Shown here: piece by piece, positions 1 through 7,410 of the stretch | How positions within the stretch are numbered: position 1 is the first letter of the stretch | How the letters are laid out: every line of letters begins with the position of its first letter | Source: Lachnospiraceae bacterium | GTDB lineage: Bacteria > Bacillota > Clostridia > Lachnospirales > Lachnospiraceae | NCBI GenBank assembly: GCA_900769175.1 | Contig: CAAGFP010000014.1 | Span: forward strand, 1 to 15,182 | Direction: 5' to 3' | Length of the DNA stretch: 15,182 bases | Program-made: the position numbers and the translations under genes | Notes under the pieces: model-generated | Databases searched by the model: none | Told to the model about the DNA's origin: nothing | Seen by the model: only the letters and a program-made list of their open reading frames with translations

Positions 1-20
1 GACGTGTGCTCTTCCGATCT
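1..20. other. Residual Illumina sequencing adapter (artefact)
   Basis: All twenty bases match, from memory, the 3' end of the Illumina TruSeq read-2/index adapter (the part that ends in GCTCTTCCGATCT). Genomic sequence should begin at base 21. The match sits exactly at the edge of the window, as expected for an untrimmed read end carried into an assembly. The last adapter base, T20, supplies the first letter of an apparent TTG start codon for the nuclease gene, so that start cannot be trusted. Confidence 0.95.
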
Positions 21-793
21 TGATAACAAGTTTGAAAACCGATTTGATTTTAAAAAAAATAAATCTCAAATTTATAATTCTATGCGTCATTTTTGTATAT
101 ACAGCTTCTTTTTGTGCATGTGAAGAATGGCTGTTATTATCCGAACCGACTTCGGAATTCGAAGTACAGGCTTCTTTTGAAGAAGTCCAAATTCCGGAAT
201 ACTCGGGTGAACCATATGCAGTCATCAATCATAATATTCCTTTTTTTGAAGAATCGGATTTAACAACGGAATCCTTTGAAATATACAGTGAGCTGGACGA
301 ACTGGGACGCTGCGGTGTGGCATTTGCCAATGTCGGAAGAGACTTAATGCCGACAGAAAAAAGAGGGGATATCAGTGATGTCAGACCTACCGGATGGAAG
401 CAGAAAAAATACGAAGGAATTGTTGACTCCAATCCTCCGTATTTGTATAATCGCTCACATTTAATTGCTTATTGTCTGACCGCTGAGAATGCGAATGCGT
501 TCAATCTGATTACCGGTACGCATTACATGAATTATGACGGGATGCGACCTTTTGAAGAAAAAGTTGCCCGTTATCTGGATGAATCAGATGCCCATGTCCT
601 ATACCGTGTCACTCCTGTTTTTGATGGAGACAATTTGGTGGCGAACGGTGTTTTGATGGAAGCATATTCGGTTGAAGATAATGGGCAGGGAATCTGTTTC
701 TGCGTCTATTGCTATAATGTCCAACCCGGTATCGAAATTGATTATTCTACCGGAGCCAGTCAAATCAGCACTGAAAAAGCAGATGAACCATGA
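21..793 (+). CDS. DNA/RNA non-specific endonuclease, secreted or lipoprotein, 5' end uncertain
   Basis: This is a metal-dependent nuclease of the DNA/RNA non-specific endonuclease family (beta-beta-alpha metal fold, as in streptococcal EndA and DNA-entry nucleases), expected to cut DNA or RNA outside the cell. The frame opens at base 20 with TTG, which uses an adapter base, and gives 257 residues in that numbering. Residues about 12-33 form a basic start and a hydrophobic segment ending in F-C-A-C (Cys34), a possible lipobox. The catalytic region is clear. The motif N-R-S-H (His147) stands where many relatives have D-R-G-H. It is followed by the ENAN...NLITGT segment, the probable metal-ligand Asn171, and a C-terminal segment with YRVTPVF and GVLMEAYS. 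The gene ends at TGA 791-793 and converges on the antiporter gene. The start may be TTG at 32 or 44, or may lie upstream of the window. No promoter or ribosome binding site is visible. A role in DNA uptake, scavenging or nucleotide nutrition is inference. Confidence 0.85.
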
Positions 794-836
794 GCCGTCA
801 AATAATTTATCTTCAATCTCGACATATGGTTTTGTC

Positions 837-857
837 ATGATTTCTTGATAAAATCAT
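837..857. terminator. Weak AT-rich hairpin between convergent genes
   Basis: A perfect 7-bp inverted repeat, ATGATTT and AAATCAT, flanks a 7-base loop in the 82-bp gap between the convergent nuclease and antiporter genes. It is weak and has no clear T tract on either side, so a shared terminator role is only a guess from its position. Confidence 0.25.
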
Positions 858-875
858 CTCCACCCCGGCGTGTGT

Positions 876-2165
876 TTAAGCCTTACTTTCTTCCTGTGGT
901 TTCATGTCATATTTCTTCTGTAGTCCGCGGAACAGTTTGCCGACAGTGAGACCCTGTACAATGGTGGAAAACAGAATGGTAATATAGGTTACATATAAAA
1001 CCAGTTCGTATACGTGGTTGGGAAGAAAATCCGCCGCACTCATTGCAAGTGCCAGGCAAAGACCGCCTTTCAGCCCGCTCCAGGTCATAAGCAGTGTAAA
1101 TGGCCGGATTTTATATCCGTCCGGTAATTGCCGGCTTGCAAGCGTTGCAATCAAAACTCCGACATATCTTGCCAATACATTGAATACAATTGCTGCAATT
1201 GTAATTACGATAAAATATTTTATCCGGATTACAAATACGAAAGATAAACCAATAAGAACATAAAGTATGTAGTTTAACAATGTATCAATTACTTTCCAGA
1301 AATCTTTATAATAATCATTCGGGTCCATATCAAGGTTTGCCGCTTTGTATTTATCCATCATGGTGGAAAAGTAAATTCCGCATACGACAGAAGCAATTAC
1401 GCCGGAAAACTGGCACTCTTCACAGATTAAGTAGGAGGTTGCCACTGCAAGCATGGAGATAACGATGTGCTTGATTGGATCTTTTGTCATTTTAATCAGA
1501 AGGAAGCATAAAGCGGAAACTCCGAGGCCTACCACGAGAGCACCGCATAACTCTCTGACCATGACGGTCAAAAAGTTACTTCCTTTGGTATCCAGATATA
1601 ATTCTTTGATGAAAATGAAAACTGCGACACCGGTTCCGTCATTAAACAGAGATTCGCCTTCCATAACAGCGGTAACGTTTTTTGAAAGCCCTAATTTATT
1701 CAAAATACCGGTAGCGGCAATCGGGTCGGTCGGGGAAACAATGGTCCCGAGAAGGAAGCAGAGCGTAAATCCGATATTCAATCCCAGCAAAGAGGTAATT
1801 CCCCAGAATAAAAGTCCGTAAAGGGCAGATGTAATCAATGTTGTCAAAAATGCAAGGAAACAAATCGGGCGCACATTATTTACCAGTTCGGGAAGCTTTA
1901 ATTCGCTTGCACCGGTAAAAAGCATAAAACACAGAAGCGCATCCATCAAAACCTTGTCAATCCGAAAGGTGGTAAGCGTATTCATTACCATGGGACTTAA
2001 TGTAATGACATCGCTGTTGACGAAAAAAGAAAGAATAATTCCGACAATCAGTGACAGTGTTAATAATGCAATTTCATTCGGAAGTTTTGTTACTTTTTCA
2101 TTGAATAAAGTGATTGCAATCACAAGGGCAAATACAACAATTAAAAACAGTAAAAAATATTCCAT
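876..2165 (-). CDS. Na+/H+ antiporter, CPA1 family (NhaP type)
   Basis: This polytopic membrane protein of 429 residues is expected to exchange internal Na+ (or K+) for external H+, helping pH and sodium balance. It has about 12 hydrophobic segments from residue 1 to about 410 and a short charged tail. Family marks are S-P-T-D-P-I-A (144-150), E-G-E-S-L-F-N-D-G (169-177) with the ion-site Asn175-Asp176 pair typical of electroneutral CPA1 exchangers, Arg333 in the helix L-A-R-Y-V-G, and S-G-L-K-G-G (363-368), where relatives often have LRGG. The length fits NhaP proteins without a C-terminal regulatory (RCK or long cytosolic) domain. ATG at 2163-2165 is the only suitable start. The GAGGA just upstream is almost adjacent to it, an unusually short spacing. 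The promoter is at 2229-2257. The gene stands alone, diverging from the BspA gene. The ion specificity cannot be read from the sequence. Confidence 0.93.
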   Translation of the reverse strand: MEYFLLFLIVVFALVIAITLFNEKVTKLPNEIALLTLSLIVGIILSFFVNSDVITLSPMVMNTLTTFRIDKVLMDALLCFMLFTGASELKLPELVNNVRPICFLAFLTTLITSALYGLLFWGITSLLGLNIGFTLCFLLGTIVSPTDPIAATGILNKLGLSKNVTAVMEGESLFNDGTGVAVFIFIKELYLDTKGSNFLTVMVRELCGALVVGLGVSALCFLLIKMTKDPIKHIVISMLAVATSYLICEECQFSGVIASVVCGIYFSTMMDKYKAANLDMDPNDYYKDFWKVIDTLLNYILYVLIGLSFVFVIRIKYFIVITIAAIVFNVLARYVGVLIATLASRQLPDGYKIRPFTLLMTWSGLKGGLCLALAMSAADFLPNHVYELVLYVTYITILFSTIVQGLTVGKLFRGLQKKYDMKPQEESKA

Positions 2166-2228
2166 TCCTCTACACTTTCTTTCCGCATCCGGAACTTTTC
2201 TTGAAAGGTTTTTTCAACCCTGAATCTA

Positions 2229-2257
2229 ATGTTACACGAAAGTGTTTTTTTTGACAA
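2229..2257 (-). promoter_or_regulatory. Predicted sigma-A promoter of the antiporter gene
   Basis: Read on the minus strand, TTGTCA (2252-2257) and TAACAT (2229-2234) are separated by exactly 17 bp, including a run of A's. The expected transcript start is near 2222, about 57 bases before the ATG at 2165. Confidence 0.6.
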
Positions 2258-2379
2258 GTCTCGTGAAAAACAGGAATAGAGAAAAATATAACCGGTTGTC
2301 AGGGAAAGAGACAATTCATGAAATAAGAAATAGTTCTCCAAACAAATAAAAAAGTAAACAAATAAATAAAAAAGGAAAC

Positions 2380-2408
2380 TTGTAGTATTATCCCGTTTTT
2401 GATATAAT
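2380..2408 (+). promoter_or_regulatory. Predicted sigma-A promoter of the BspA-family gene, extended -10
   Basis: TTGTAG (2380-2385) and a perfect TATAAT (2403-2408) are separated by 17 bp. The bases T2400-G2401 one position before the -10 box give the extended TGnTATAAT form. The expected transcript start is near 2415, leaving a leader of about 50 bases before the ribosome binding site and ATG. Confidence 0.8.
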
Positions 2409-2453
2409 AAAAGGTGCTTTTTTTATTGGATTTTATTTAATTATAAGTGTAAA

Positions 2454-2459
2454 AGGAGG
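2454..2459 (+). promoter_or_regulatory. Consensus ribosome binding site AGGAGG
   Basis: A perfect AGGAGG lies 5 bases before the ATG at 2465. It fixes the start of the giant surface protein and predicts strong translation. Confidence 0.9.
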
Positions 2460-2464
2460 AAACA

Positions 2465-5400
2465 ATGAAAAGGAAAGCTTTGATTCGAAGAGGATTATGT
2501 ATCGCTCTTTCCGCGCTGGTGATTACGAGTGCATTTCCGGCTGCTGCCTTGAATGTACTTGCTGCATCGCCTGAACAGACAGAGCAGGCAGGTGAGCCTG
2601 CTTATGAGGATGAAGCGGGGGAAGAAACCGGCAGTGAGGGTAATGGTGAAGAAGAATCACAGACCGGAAGCAGTGAAGAAGGGTCACAGGCCGGAAGCAG
2701 TGAAGAAGAAAGCAAAGAAGATGCCGGACAAGAGGAGGATTCTACGATTTCTTCCGAAGAGGAAAGGGAAGAAGGCACAGAAGAAGTATCTGATTCGCAG
2801 AATGAAATCGATGCTGTTTCAGGAGGCTGGGAAGAGAATCTTATCGCTGCGGAAGCCGTTAACGGATGTATATGGAAGCTTTATTCCGACGGAACACTCG
2901 TAATCCGCGATTATACGGAAGGGATTACGGAAAGTAATGCTTTCTGGGGATTTCGAAATTACAGCAGTCGTATTACGAAAGTCGATATGGATATTTCGGA
3001 AGGAATAAATTTATCTTATATGTTTAACGGTTTCAGCAACATGAAAGAGGCAACCGTTAAGATTAAAAATGCAACAGGTTCTGCTGATTCTATGTTTAAT
3101 GGCTGTACGAATTTAGTATCCCTGGATGTCTCCGGCTTCAATACATCCGGCATTACATCCATGCAGGATATGTTCGATAACTGTCAGTCACTCAAAACCC
3201 TGGATTTATCTTCATTTGATACCGGGAATGTTACCAATATGCTTTATATGTTCCTGAATTGTAAATCCCTGGAAAGTATCAATCTGGGACAATGGAACAC
3301 ATCGAAAGTTACCAATATGAATAATATGTTCGGTAACTGTAATTCATTAAAACAGATTGATGTAAGCAATTGGGATGTATCAAATGTCATTTACATGTCG
3401 AACATGTTTAAAGACTGCTACAAATTAGAGGAAATTGATTTATCCAAATGGAATGTGTCAAAAGTAATATATATGCAGGGCATGTTTTATTACTGTTCAT
3501 CTCTGAAAACTCTGGATTTGTCTGAGTCAGAGACACCAAAACTCACTTCTGCTTATTCTATGTTTGAAGGATGTTCCTCGCTTGAGGAAATTAAACTCGG
3601 TAAATTCAATACTTCAAAGGTTAATGATTTTTCAAACTTTTTTTATGGATGTTCCAGTTTGAAAGAAATTGATTTGACCAAGCTTGACACATCATCTGCG
3701 ACCAGTCTTTACAGAATGTTTTATGGCTGTTCATCCCTTGAAACGATGGATTTATCCAAGTTCAATACATCAAAAGTAACGAATATGATTGGTATGTTTT
3801 TTGGATGTTCGAGCTTATCGACTTTGGATCTTTCCGGTTTTGATACATCCGCCGTTACTACTATGAAAGAAATGTTTACGAACTGTTCAAATTTGAAGTC
3901 TGTAAATCTTTCAAGCTTTGATACATCGAAAGTTGTAAATATGTATTGTATGTTTAATAGTTGTACAAAGTTAGAAAAACTTGACTTATCGAATTTCAAA
4001 ACAGATAAACTCAGTTCGTCTAATGTTTCTGAGTTTCTGACCAGTTGTATCACGCTTAAGGAAATTAAAACCATTCCGAACCTTGGAAGCAGTTTCAATA
4101 TTGCACTTCCTTTTGAAATGAAGGATGAGAAAGAGAATAAATATACAGCTCTTCCGAAAGGGCTGACCGAAAGTGTTACCTTAAAGACAGATGAATTAGT
4201 AGCATCCGGGTATACAAATGGTTATAAATGGACCCTTACATCGGACGGACGTTTGACCATTTGTGATGATGACGGATTGAATACAGAGAATGTAACTACA
4301 TCTTTCTCTGCCTACAAACAACGAATTATCAGTGTGGATATGAATGTATCTAAAACAGACGATTTAAATGGAATGTTTGCTAGCTGCAGAAATCTCCAAA
4401 CAGCAATCGTTCAGGTAGAGGAATATACCGGCACCACTCTGGGAAATATGTTTGAATCCTGTTATAGATTAAAGAGTGTTGACCTGTCAGGGCTGGATAC
4501 AAGTAATGTTACAAATATGAACGGAATGTTTGCTTACTGTTATGCACTTGAAGAGGTAAACCTCTCAGGAATGGATACTTCTTCCGTAAAGGAAATGGCA
4601 AATATGTTTTATTCTTGCTCGGCATTGAAACAGTTAGACCTGACCGGGCTTGATACATCGAACGTTACCAATATGTATGCTATGTTTTTCTCATGTACTT
4701 CACTTAGAGATCTTAATATAAAGGATTTCAATACATCCAAGGTAACCAACATGGCATATATGTTTTATGATTGCGAAAGCCTGGAAGCATTGGATGTAGC
4801 AGGTTTTGATACTTCAAATGTTTCCACCATGGACCGTATGTTTTTTAACTGTAAGAAATTAAAAAGTCTGGACGTGACAAATTTTGTTACAAACTATTGT
4901 TATGATTTTGATCATATTTTCAATTCCTGCGAGAGTCTGGAAAGCCTGGATTTGTCAAACTGGGTTATCAAAACAACATATGTAAGACAATTCTTTAACG
5001 GATGTAAATCATTAACCAGAATCAAAACGGTTCAGGATTTGAGCGCGAATATATTGATTGCATTACCTTTTGAAATGTATGATGCAGATGGCGTACCTTA
5101 TAGTATAATTCCGACAGAACTGTCCGAAGGAATCTGGCTTGCGAAGGAAGGTGTTTCTGTTCCGGTTGAGGTTAAATTTGAACAGAAGAATTATAACTTT
5201 GTTCCCGGCAAGGAAATTCAGTTAAAACTTATGAACCTGCCTGCGAATGTGAAAGAAACAGATTTTACCCTGACTTCTTTGAATACGGATATTGTGACAG
5301 TAGATGAAAACAGAGTGGCAACCGCCGTTGCGAAAGGTACAACCAGAATTGTTGCTACTTATGAGAACTATAGCTGCAGTTGTTTTGTTGCTGTGAAAGA

Positions 5401-7150
5401 TTCGGATTTCGTGGTAAGTGAAATCGCTAATCAGTATTACACCGGAACTCAGATTAAACCGGTTGTGGAGGTGCGTGACAATAAAACATTGCTTAAAGAG
5501 GGCGTTCACTACACCCTTAAATATGTAAATAATACGAATGTGGCAGATAAGACTGCTAACAAGGCTCCGGCTGTTATTATCACCGGAAAAGGAAATTATA
5601 CCGGAAAGATAACCAAGACATTTACGATTCTTCCTTATAATGCAAACGGAGCACTTGTTGAAGCCAAACTTTCCCAGGAATTTTTTGTTGAGACTTCTAA
5701 AGTACAAAAACCGGTTCCGGTTATTACATTTAACGGAAAGAAGCTAACCTACAAAAAGGACTATACCTATTCCTATCCGGATACCACGGAAGGTGCATAT
5801 CAAAAAGAAGGAAGTTACAAGGTACATGTAGATTTTATTAATAATTTCACGGGAACCAAGGATTTAACCTGTACGATTAAGAACGGACTGTTAATTTCAA
5901 AAGCCAAGATTCAGAAAATTCCGGATATGAATTATACCGGAGCTCGGGTGAAACCGGTACCTGTTGTTACCTATAACAATGTTGAGTTAACACCGGGAAT
6001 TGATTTCACATGCACATATTCCAAAAACATTCCGGTCGGAACTGCTACTATTAAGATTACCGGAATCGGACAATATTTCGGAACGACACATGTTACCTTC
6101 AAAATTGTCGGAACGGATATTTCCAAAGCAGAAGTAATCGGACTTGAGGATTGTGTTTATACCGGTTCGGCAGTGGCACCGAAGATCGATGTTTCACTTG
6201 ATGGAGGAGAAACCTTCCTTTCATCAAGCAAAGATTATAAAATTATTTATGAAAACTGCCATAATGTCGGCACTGCCAAAATGACCATCATCGGAACCGG
6301 TGGTTATCAGGGAACCATTAAGAAAACGTATAAGATTACGCCTTATGATATTGAAAAGAACGAAGGAGTACGCATAAGGAATTTACCGACGGAAGGAACG
6401 GTTGTGCCTTATACAAAGAAGGGAGCACAACTTCCTGTTGCGCCTACATTTTACGGAAAAGCCATGGATCTTTCAAAAGATGTCACGGTTACATACTCAA
6501 ACAATAAAAAGGTTGCATTAAGTACGGATGAAAAAGCGCCTACCGTTACGATCAAAGGAAAGGGCAATTTCAAAGGTACCATTACCATTGCCTATACAAT
6601 CAGACAGGAAAACTTAAGTGACATATCCATTACCGTACCGGATGTTGTATATCAGAATAAAGCCGGCAAGTTCGTATCATCACCGGTTATTGTTGATGCA
6701 TCCGGACAGAAGTTGAAAGCAGGAACGGATTACGATAAAAACCTTGTATACAAATGCAATGGATTTGTTTTGAATCCGAAAACGCACATCGTTCCTGCCG
6801 GAAGCACAATTACGGTTACTCTTAACGGTATCGGATATTATACCGGATCCGTTGAGATTTCCTATCGTGTCACAAAGGCATCCGTGAAATCAGTAAGTGC
6901 TACGGTTAAGCCAAAGACCTATACCGGTTCAGGCATTACCCTGAAAGAGGATGATATAAAAGTAAAACTCGGAAAACAGACATTAAAATACGGAACCGAT
7001 TATGTACTTGTAAATTATTCCAATAATGTTTCAAGCGGAACTGCCAGTGTAACCGTGAAGGGAATCGGAAATTATTGCGGAGAAAAGACGATTAAGTTTA
7101 AAATTCTTCCGAAAAACTTCCTTGATTTCTTAAGCAGTTTCATCATTTAG
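2465..7150 (+). CDS. BspA-family leucine-rich-repeat surface protein with Big2-like and YTG-type repeats
   Basis: This secreted protein of 1561 residues probably acts in adhesion or extracellular binding. BspA-like (DUF285) LRR proteins are known adhesins, but its ligand cannot be told. A signal peptide covers residues 1 to about 34 (basic start, hydrophobic core, V-L-A-A). Residues 35-115 are an acidic Glu/Ser/Gly linker. Repeat block 1 (about 130-575) and block 2 (about 585-895) each begin with NG-x-W-x-L-x-SDG-x-L-x-I. Each then runs through MF-x-x-C-x-x-L...LDLS-x-F-x-TS units, about 14 and 9 of them at a 26-residue step, and closes with a capping segment containing IALPFEM (546-552, 865-871). 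A Big2-like domain spans about 899-978. About seven YTG-type domains of roughly 75-85 residues follow (about 983-1549), each with a hydrophobic strand, YTG or a relic of it, DY near the middle and a closing T-I-x-P. The C terminus has no LPXTG, S-layer homology or choline-binding motif and ends in a short hydrophobic run. The start is fixed by AGGAGG at 2454-2459. The gene is monocistronic between its own promoter and a strong terminator. Confidence 0.92.
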   Translation: MKRKALIRRGLCIALSALVITSAFPAAALNVLAASPEQTEQAGEPAYEDEAGEETGSEGNGEEESQTGSSEEGSQAGSSEEESKEDAGQEEDSTISSEEEREEGTEEVSDSQNEIDAVSGGWEENLIAAEAVNGCIWKLYSDGTLVIRDYTEGITESNAFWGFRNYSSRITKVDMDISEGINLSYMFNGFSNMKEATVKIKNATGSADSMFNGCTNLVSLDVSGFNTSGITSMQDMFDNCQSLKTLDLSSFDTGNVTNMLYMFLNCKSLESINLGQWNTSKVTNMNNMFGNCNSLKQIDVSNWDVSNVIYMSNMFKDCYKLEEIDLSKWNVSKVIYMQGMFYYCSSLKTLDLSESETPKLTSAYSMFEGCSSLEEIKLGKFNTSKVNDFSNFFYGCSSLKEIDLTKLDTSSATSLYRMFYGCSSLETMDLSKFNTSKVTNMIGMFFGCSSLSTLDLSGFDTSAVTTMKEMFTNCSNLKSVNLSSFDTSKVVNMYCMFNSCTKLEKLDLSNFKTDKLSSSNVSEFLTSCITLKEIKTIPNLGSSFNIALPFEMKDEKENKYTALPKGLTESVTLKTDELVASGYTNGYKWTLTSDGRLTICDDDGLNTENVTTSFSAYKQRIISVDMNVSKTDDLNGMFASCRNLQTAIVQVEEYTGTTLGNMFESCYRLKSVDLSGLDTSNVTNMNGMFAYCYALEEVNLSGMDTSSVKEMANMFYSCSALKQLDLTGLDTSNVTNMYAMFFSCTSLRDLNIKDFNTSKVTNMAYMFYDCESLEALDVAGFDTSNVSTMDRMFFNCKKLKSLDVTNFVTNYCYDFDHIFNSCESLESLDLSNWVIKTTYVRQFFNGCKSLTRIKTVQDLSANILIALPFEMYDADGVPYSIIPTELSEGIWLAKEGVSVPVEVKFEQKNYNFVPGKEIQLKLMNLPANVKETDFTLTSLNTDIVTVDENRVATAVAKGTTRIVATYENYSCSCFVAVKDSDFVVSEIANQYYTGTQIKPVVEVRDNKTLLKEGVHYTLKYVNNTNVADKTANKAPAVIITGKGNYTGKITKTFTILPYNANGALVEAKLSQEFFVETSKVQKPVPVITFNGKKLTYKKDYTYSYPDTTEGAYQKEGSYKVHVDFINNFTGTKDLTCTIKNGLLISKAKIQKIPDMNYTGARVKPVPVVTYNNVELTPGIDFTCTYSKNIPVGTATIKITGIGQYFGTTHVTFKIVGTDISKAEVIGLEDCVYTGSAVAPKIDVSLDGGETFLSSSKDYKIIYENCHNVGTAKMTIIGTGGYQGTIKKTYKITPYDIEKNEGVRIRNLPTEGTVVPYTKKGAQLPVAPTFYGKAMDLSKDVTVTYSNNKKVALSTDEKAPTVTIKGKGNFKGTITIAYTIRQENLSDISITVPDVVYQNKAGKFVSSPVIVDASGQKLKAGTDYDKNLVYKCNGFVLNPKTHIVPAGSTITVTLNGIGYYTGSVEISYRVTKASVKSVSATVKPKTYTGSGITLKEDDIKVKLGKQTLKYGTDYVLVNYSNNVSSGTASVTVKGIGNYCGEKTIKFKILPKNFLDFLSSFII
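2657..2710 (+). repeat. 27-bp tandem duplication in the acidic linker
   Basis: Two adjacent 27-bp units (2657-2683 and 2684-2710) are identical at 24 of 27 positions. They encode S-Q-T-G-S-S-E-E-G and S-Q-A-G-S-S-E-E-E in the linker that follows the signal peptide. The copies are in frame, so unit number could vary between strains without breaking the gene. Confidence 0.85.
3010..4050 (+). repeat. DUF285 repeat block 1, about 14 units of 78 bp
   Basis: The conserved Met-Phe (or equivalent) of each unit falls at residues 186, 210, 236, 262, 288, 314, 340, 366, 392, 418, 444, 470, 496 and 524. The step is exactly 26 residues, or 78 bp, from 210 through 496, with 24 before the first and 28 before the last. 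Most units have a Cys three residues after the Phe (C-x-x-L) and a TS or DTS step. The first and last units are degenerate, as capping units often are. Confidence 0.9.
4360..5010 (+). repeat. DUF285 repeat block 2, about 9 units of 78 bp
   Basis: The second block repeats the same 26-residue unit, with the key residue at 637, 662, 688, 714, 740, 766, 792 and 818 and a last unit near 843. It has its own N-terminal and C-terminal caps matching those of block 1, so the whole capped solenoid, and not only single units, appears to have been duplicated and then changed in unit number. Confidence 0.88.
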
Positions 7151-7157
7151 TAAACAT

Positions 7158-7210
7158 GAAATAAGGGAAAATAAGAAATAAGGAAATAAGAAAATAAGAA
7201 AAAAGAAAAA
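7158..7210 (+). repeat. Purine-rich AATAAG repeat tract
   Basis: Directly after the BspA stop codon lies a stretch almost free of C and made of five AATAAG units with A/G spacers. It ends in an A-rich run that leads into the first hairpin. It may be slippage-prone spacer or part of a 3' untranslated region; no function is evident. Confidence 0.7.
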
Positions 7211-7231
7211 GGGGAGGTAAAAAACTCCCCT
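7210..7231 (-). terminator. GC-rich hairpin with T-rich tail on the minus strand
   Basis: AGGGGAG and CTCCCCT form a 7-bp stem around an 8-base loop. On the plus strand the hairpin is followed by TAAAAGG, which is not a U tract. On the minus strand it is followed by a run of T's, the layout of an intrinsic terminator for leftward transcripts. No leftward gene is visible immediately to the right, so its role is uncertain. It may block antisense transcription into the BspA gene or simply stabilise the mRNA 3' end. Confidence 0.5.
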
Positions 7232-7237
7232 AAAAGG

Positions 7238-7290
7238 AAATAGCTATGGGCATACATCATCTTTGATTGATGCTACCCATAGCTATTTTT
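7238..7290 (+). terminator. Strong intrinsic terminator after the BspA-family gene
   Basis: A perfect 13-bp stem pairs 7238-7250 (AAATAGCTATGGG) with 7276-7288 (CCCATAGCTATTT). The 25-base loop can fold a further CATCA/TGATG stem. The right arm runs into TTTTT at 7286-7290. This separates the surface-protein gene from the downstream five-gene operon. Confidence 0.9.
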
Positions 7291-7299
7291 GATATAAAA

Positions 7300-7315
7300 G
7301 AATCCTTAGGGATTC
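7300..7315. promoter_or_regulatory. Short inverted repeat upstream of the operon promoter
   Basis: GAATCC and GGATTC form a 6-bp dyad around TTAG, 26 bp before the -35 box of the sensor/metal-uptake operon. It could be an operator for a dimeric regulator, but it is short and may be chance. It does not resemble a Zur-type operator as I know it. Confidence 0.25.
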
Positions 7316-7341
7316 AATATATCCAGAAACTACCTTCTTGG

Positions 7342-7370
7342 TTGAAAAACAATAAAAAAAAGAGTAAAAT
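7342..7370 (+). promoter_or_regulatory. Predicted sigma-A promoter of the sensor/metal-uptake operon
   Basis: TTGAAA (7342-7347) and TAAAAT (7365-7370) are separated by exactly 17 bp of A-rich sequence. The expected transcript start is near 7377, about 34 bases before the ATG at 7411. No other convincing promoter was seen between here and the end of the permease gene. Confidence 0.7.
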
Positions 7371-7397
7371 AAATCTGTATACGCAAAATGCTTTACC

Positions 7398-7402
7398 GGG
7401 AG
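7398..7402 (+). promoter_or_regulatory. Ribosome binding site GGGAG that sets the lipoprotein start
   Basis: GGGAG followed by 8 bases leads to the ATG at 7411. The same frame is open back to TTG at 7267, but that codon lies inside the terminator stem-loop and upstream of the promoter, so 7411 is the believable start. Confidence 0.8.
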
Positions 7403-7410
7403 TGATTACG

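Larger units (their letters stand above)
2166..2464. other. Divergent intergenic region, AT-rich
   Basis: This 299-bp gap separates the divergent antiporter and BspA-family genes. It holds one convincing promoter for each gene, listed separately. It also contains short palindromes (AACCGGTT at 2290-2297, TTCATGAA at 2315-2322), a 6-bp inverted repeat TTGAAA/TTTCAA near 2202-2218 in the antiporter leader, and an A-rich stretch at 2341-2379 built of AAATAAA-like units just upstream of the BspA promoter. The A-rich stretch could act as an UP-like element; that is inference. No tRNA, small ORF with a good ribosome site, or known riboswitch was recognised. Confidence 0.6.

Noticed and set aside
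2237..2252. ACAC-GAAA-GTGT hairpin followed by eight T's, as a terminator
   Set aside because: The stem is only 4 bp and no rightward gene precedes it; the T run is part of the antiporter promoter spacer.
2251..2279. TTGACA on the plus strand overlapping the antiporter -35 box, as an extra rightward promoter
   Set aside because: At 16-18 bp spacing only GGAATA/GAATAG-like sequence is found as a -10 box, and it is about 200 bp from the BspA start, which has a better promoter.
2553..2903. 116-residue Lys/Arg-rich frame on the plus strand
   Set aside because: It is the shifted reading of the Glu/Ser-rich linker codons; composition is an artefact of GAA-rich sequence and it overlaps the real gene.
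3721..4098. 125-residue open frame on the minus strand inside the BspA repeats
   Set aside because: The regular 78-bp repeat keeps an antisense frame open. It has no ribosome site, and the repeat pattern is explained by the plus-strand protein.
3010..5010. CRISPR-like array suggested by regular repeats
   Set aside because: The 78-bp repeats are coding, imperfect and contiguous, with no short identical repeats separated by unique spacers.
7290..7298. Possible extended -10 (TGATATAAA) directly after the terminator
   Set aside because: It resembles the BspA promoter core, but no -35 box lies at usable spacing, and the promoter at 7342-7370 is better.
7267..7410. Longer N terminus for the binding lipoprotein, starting at TTG 7267
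   Set aside because: That start lies inside the terminator hairpin and upstream of the promoter, and it would bury the signal peptide behind 48 residues. ATG 7411 with GGGAG fits.
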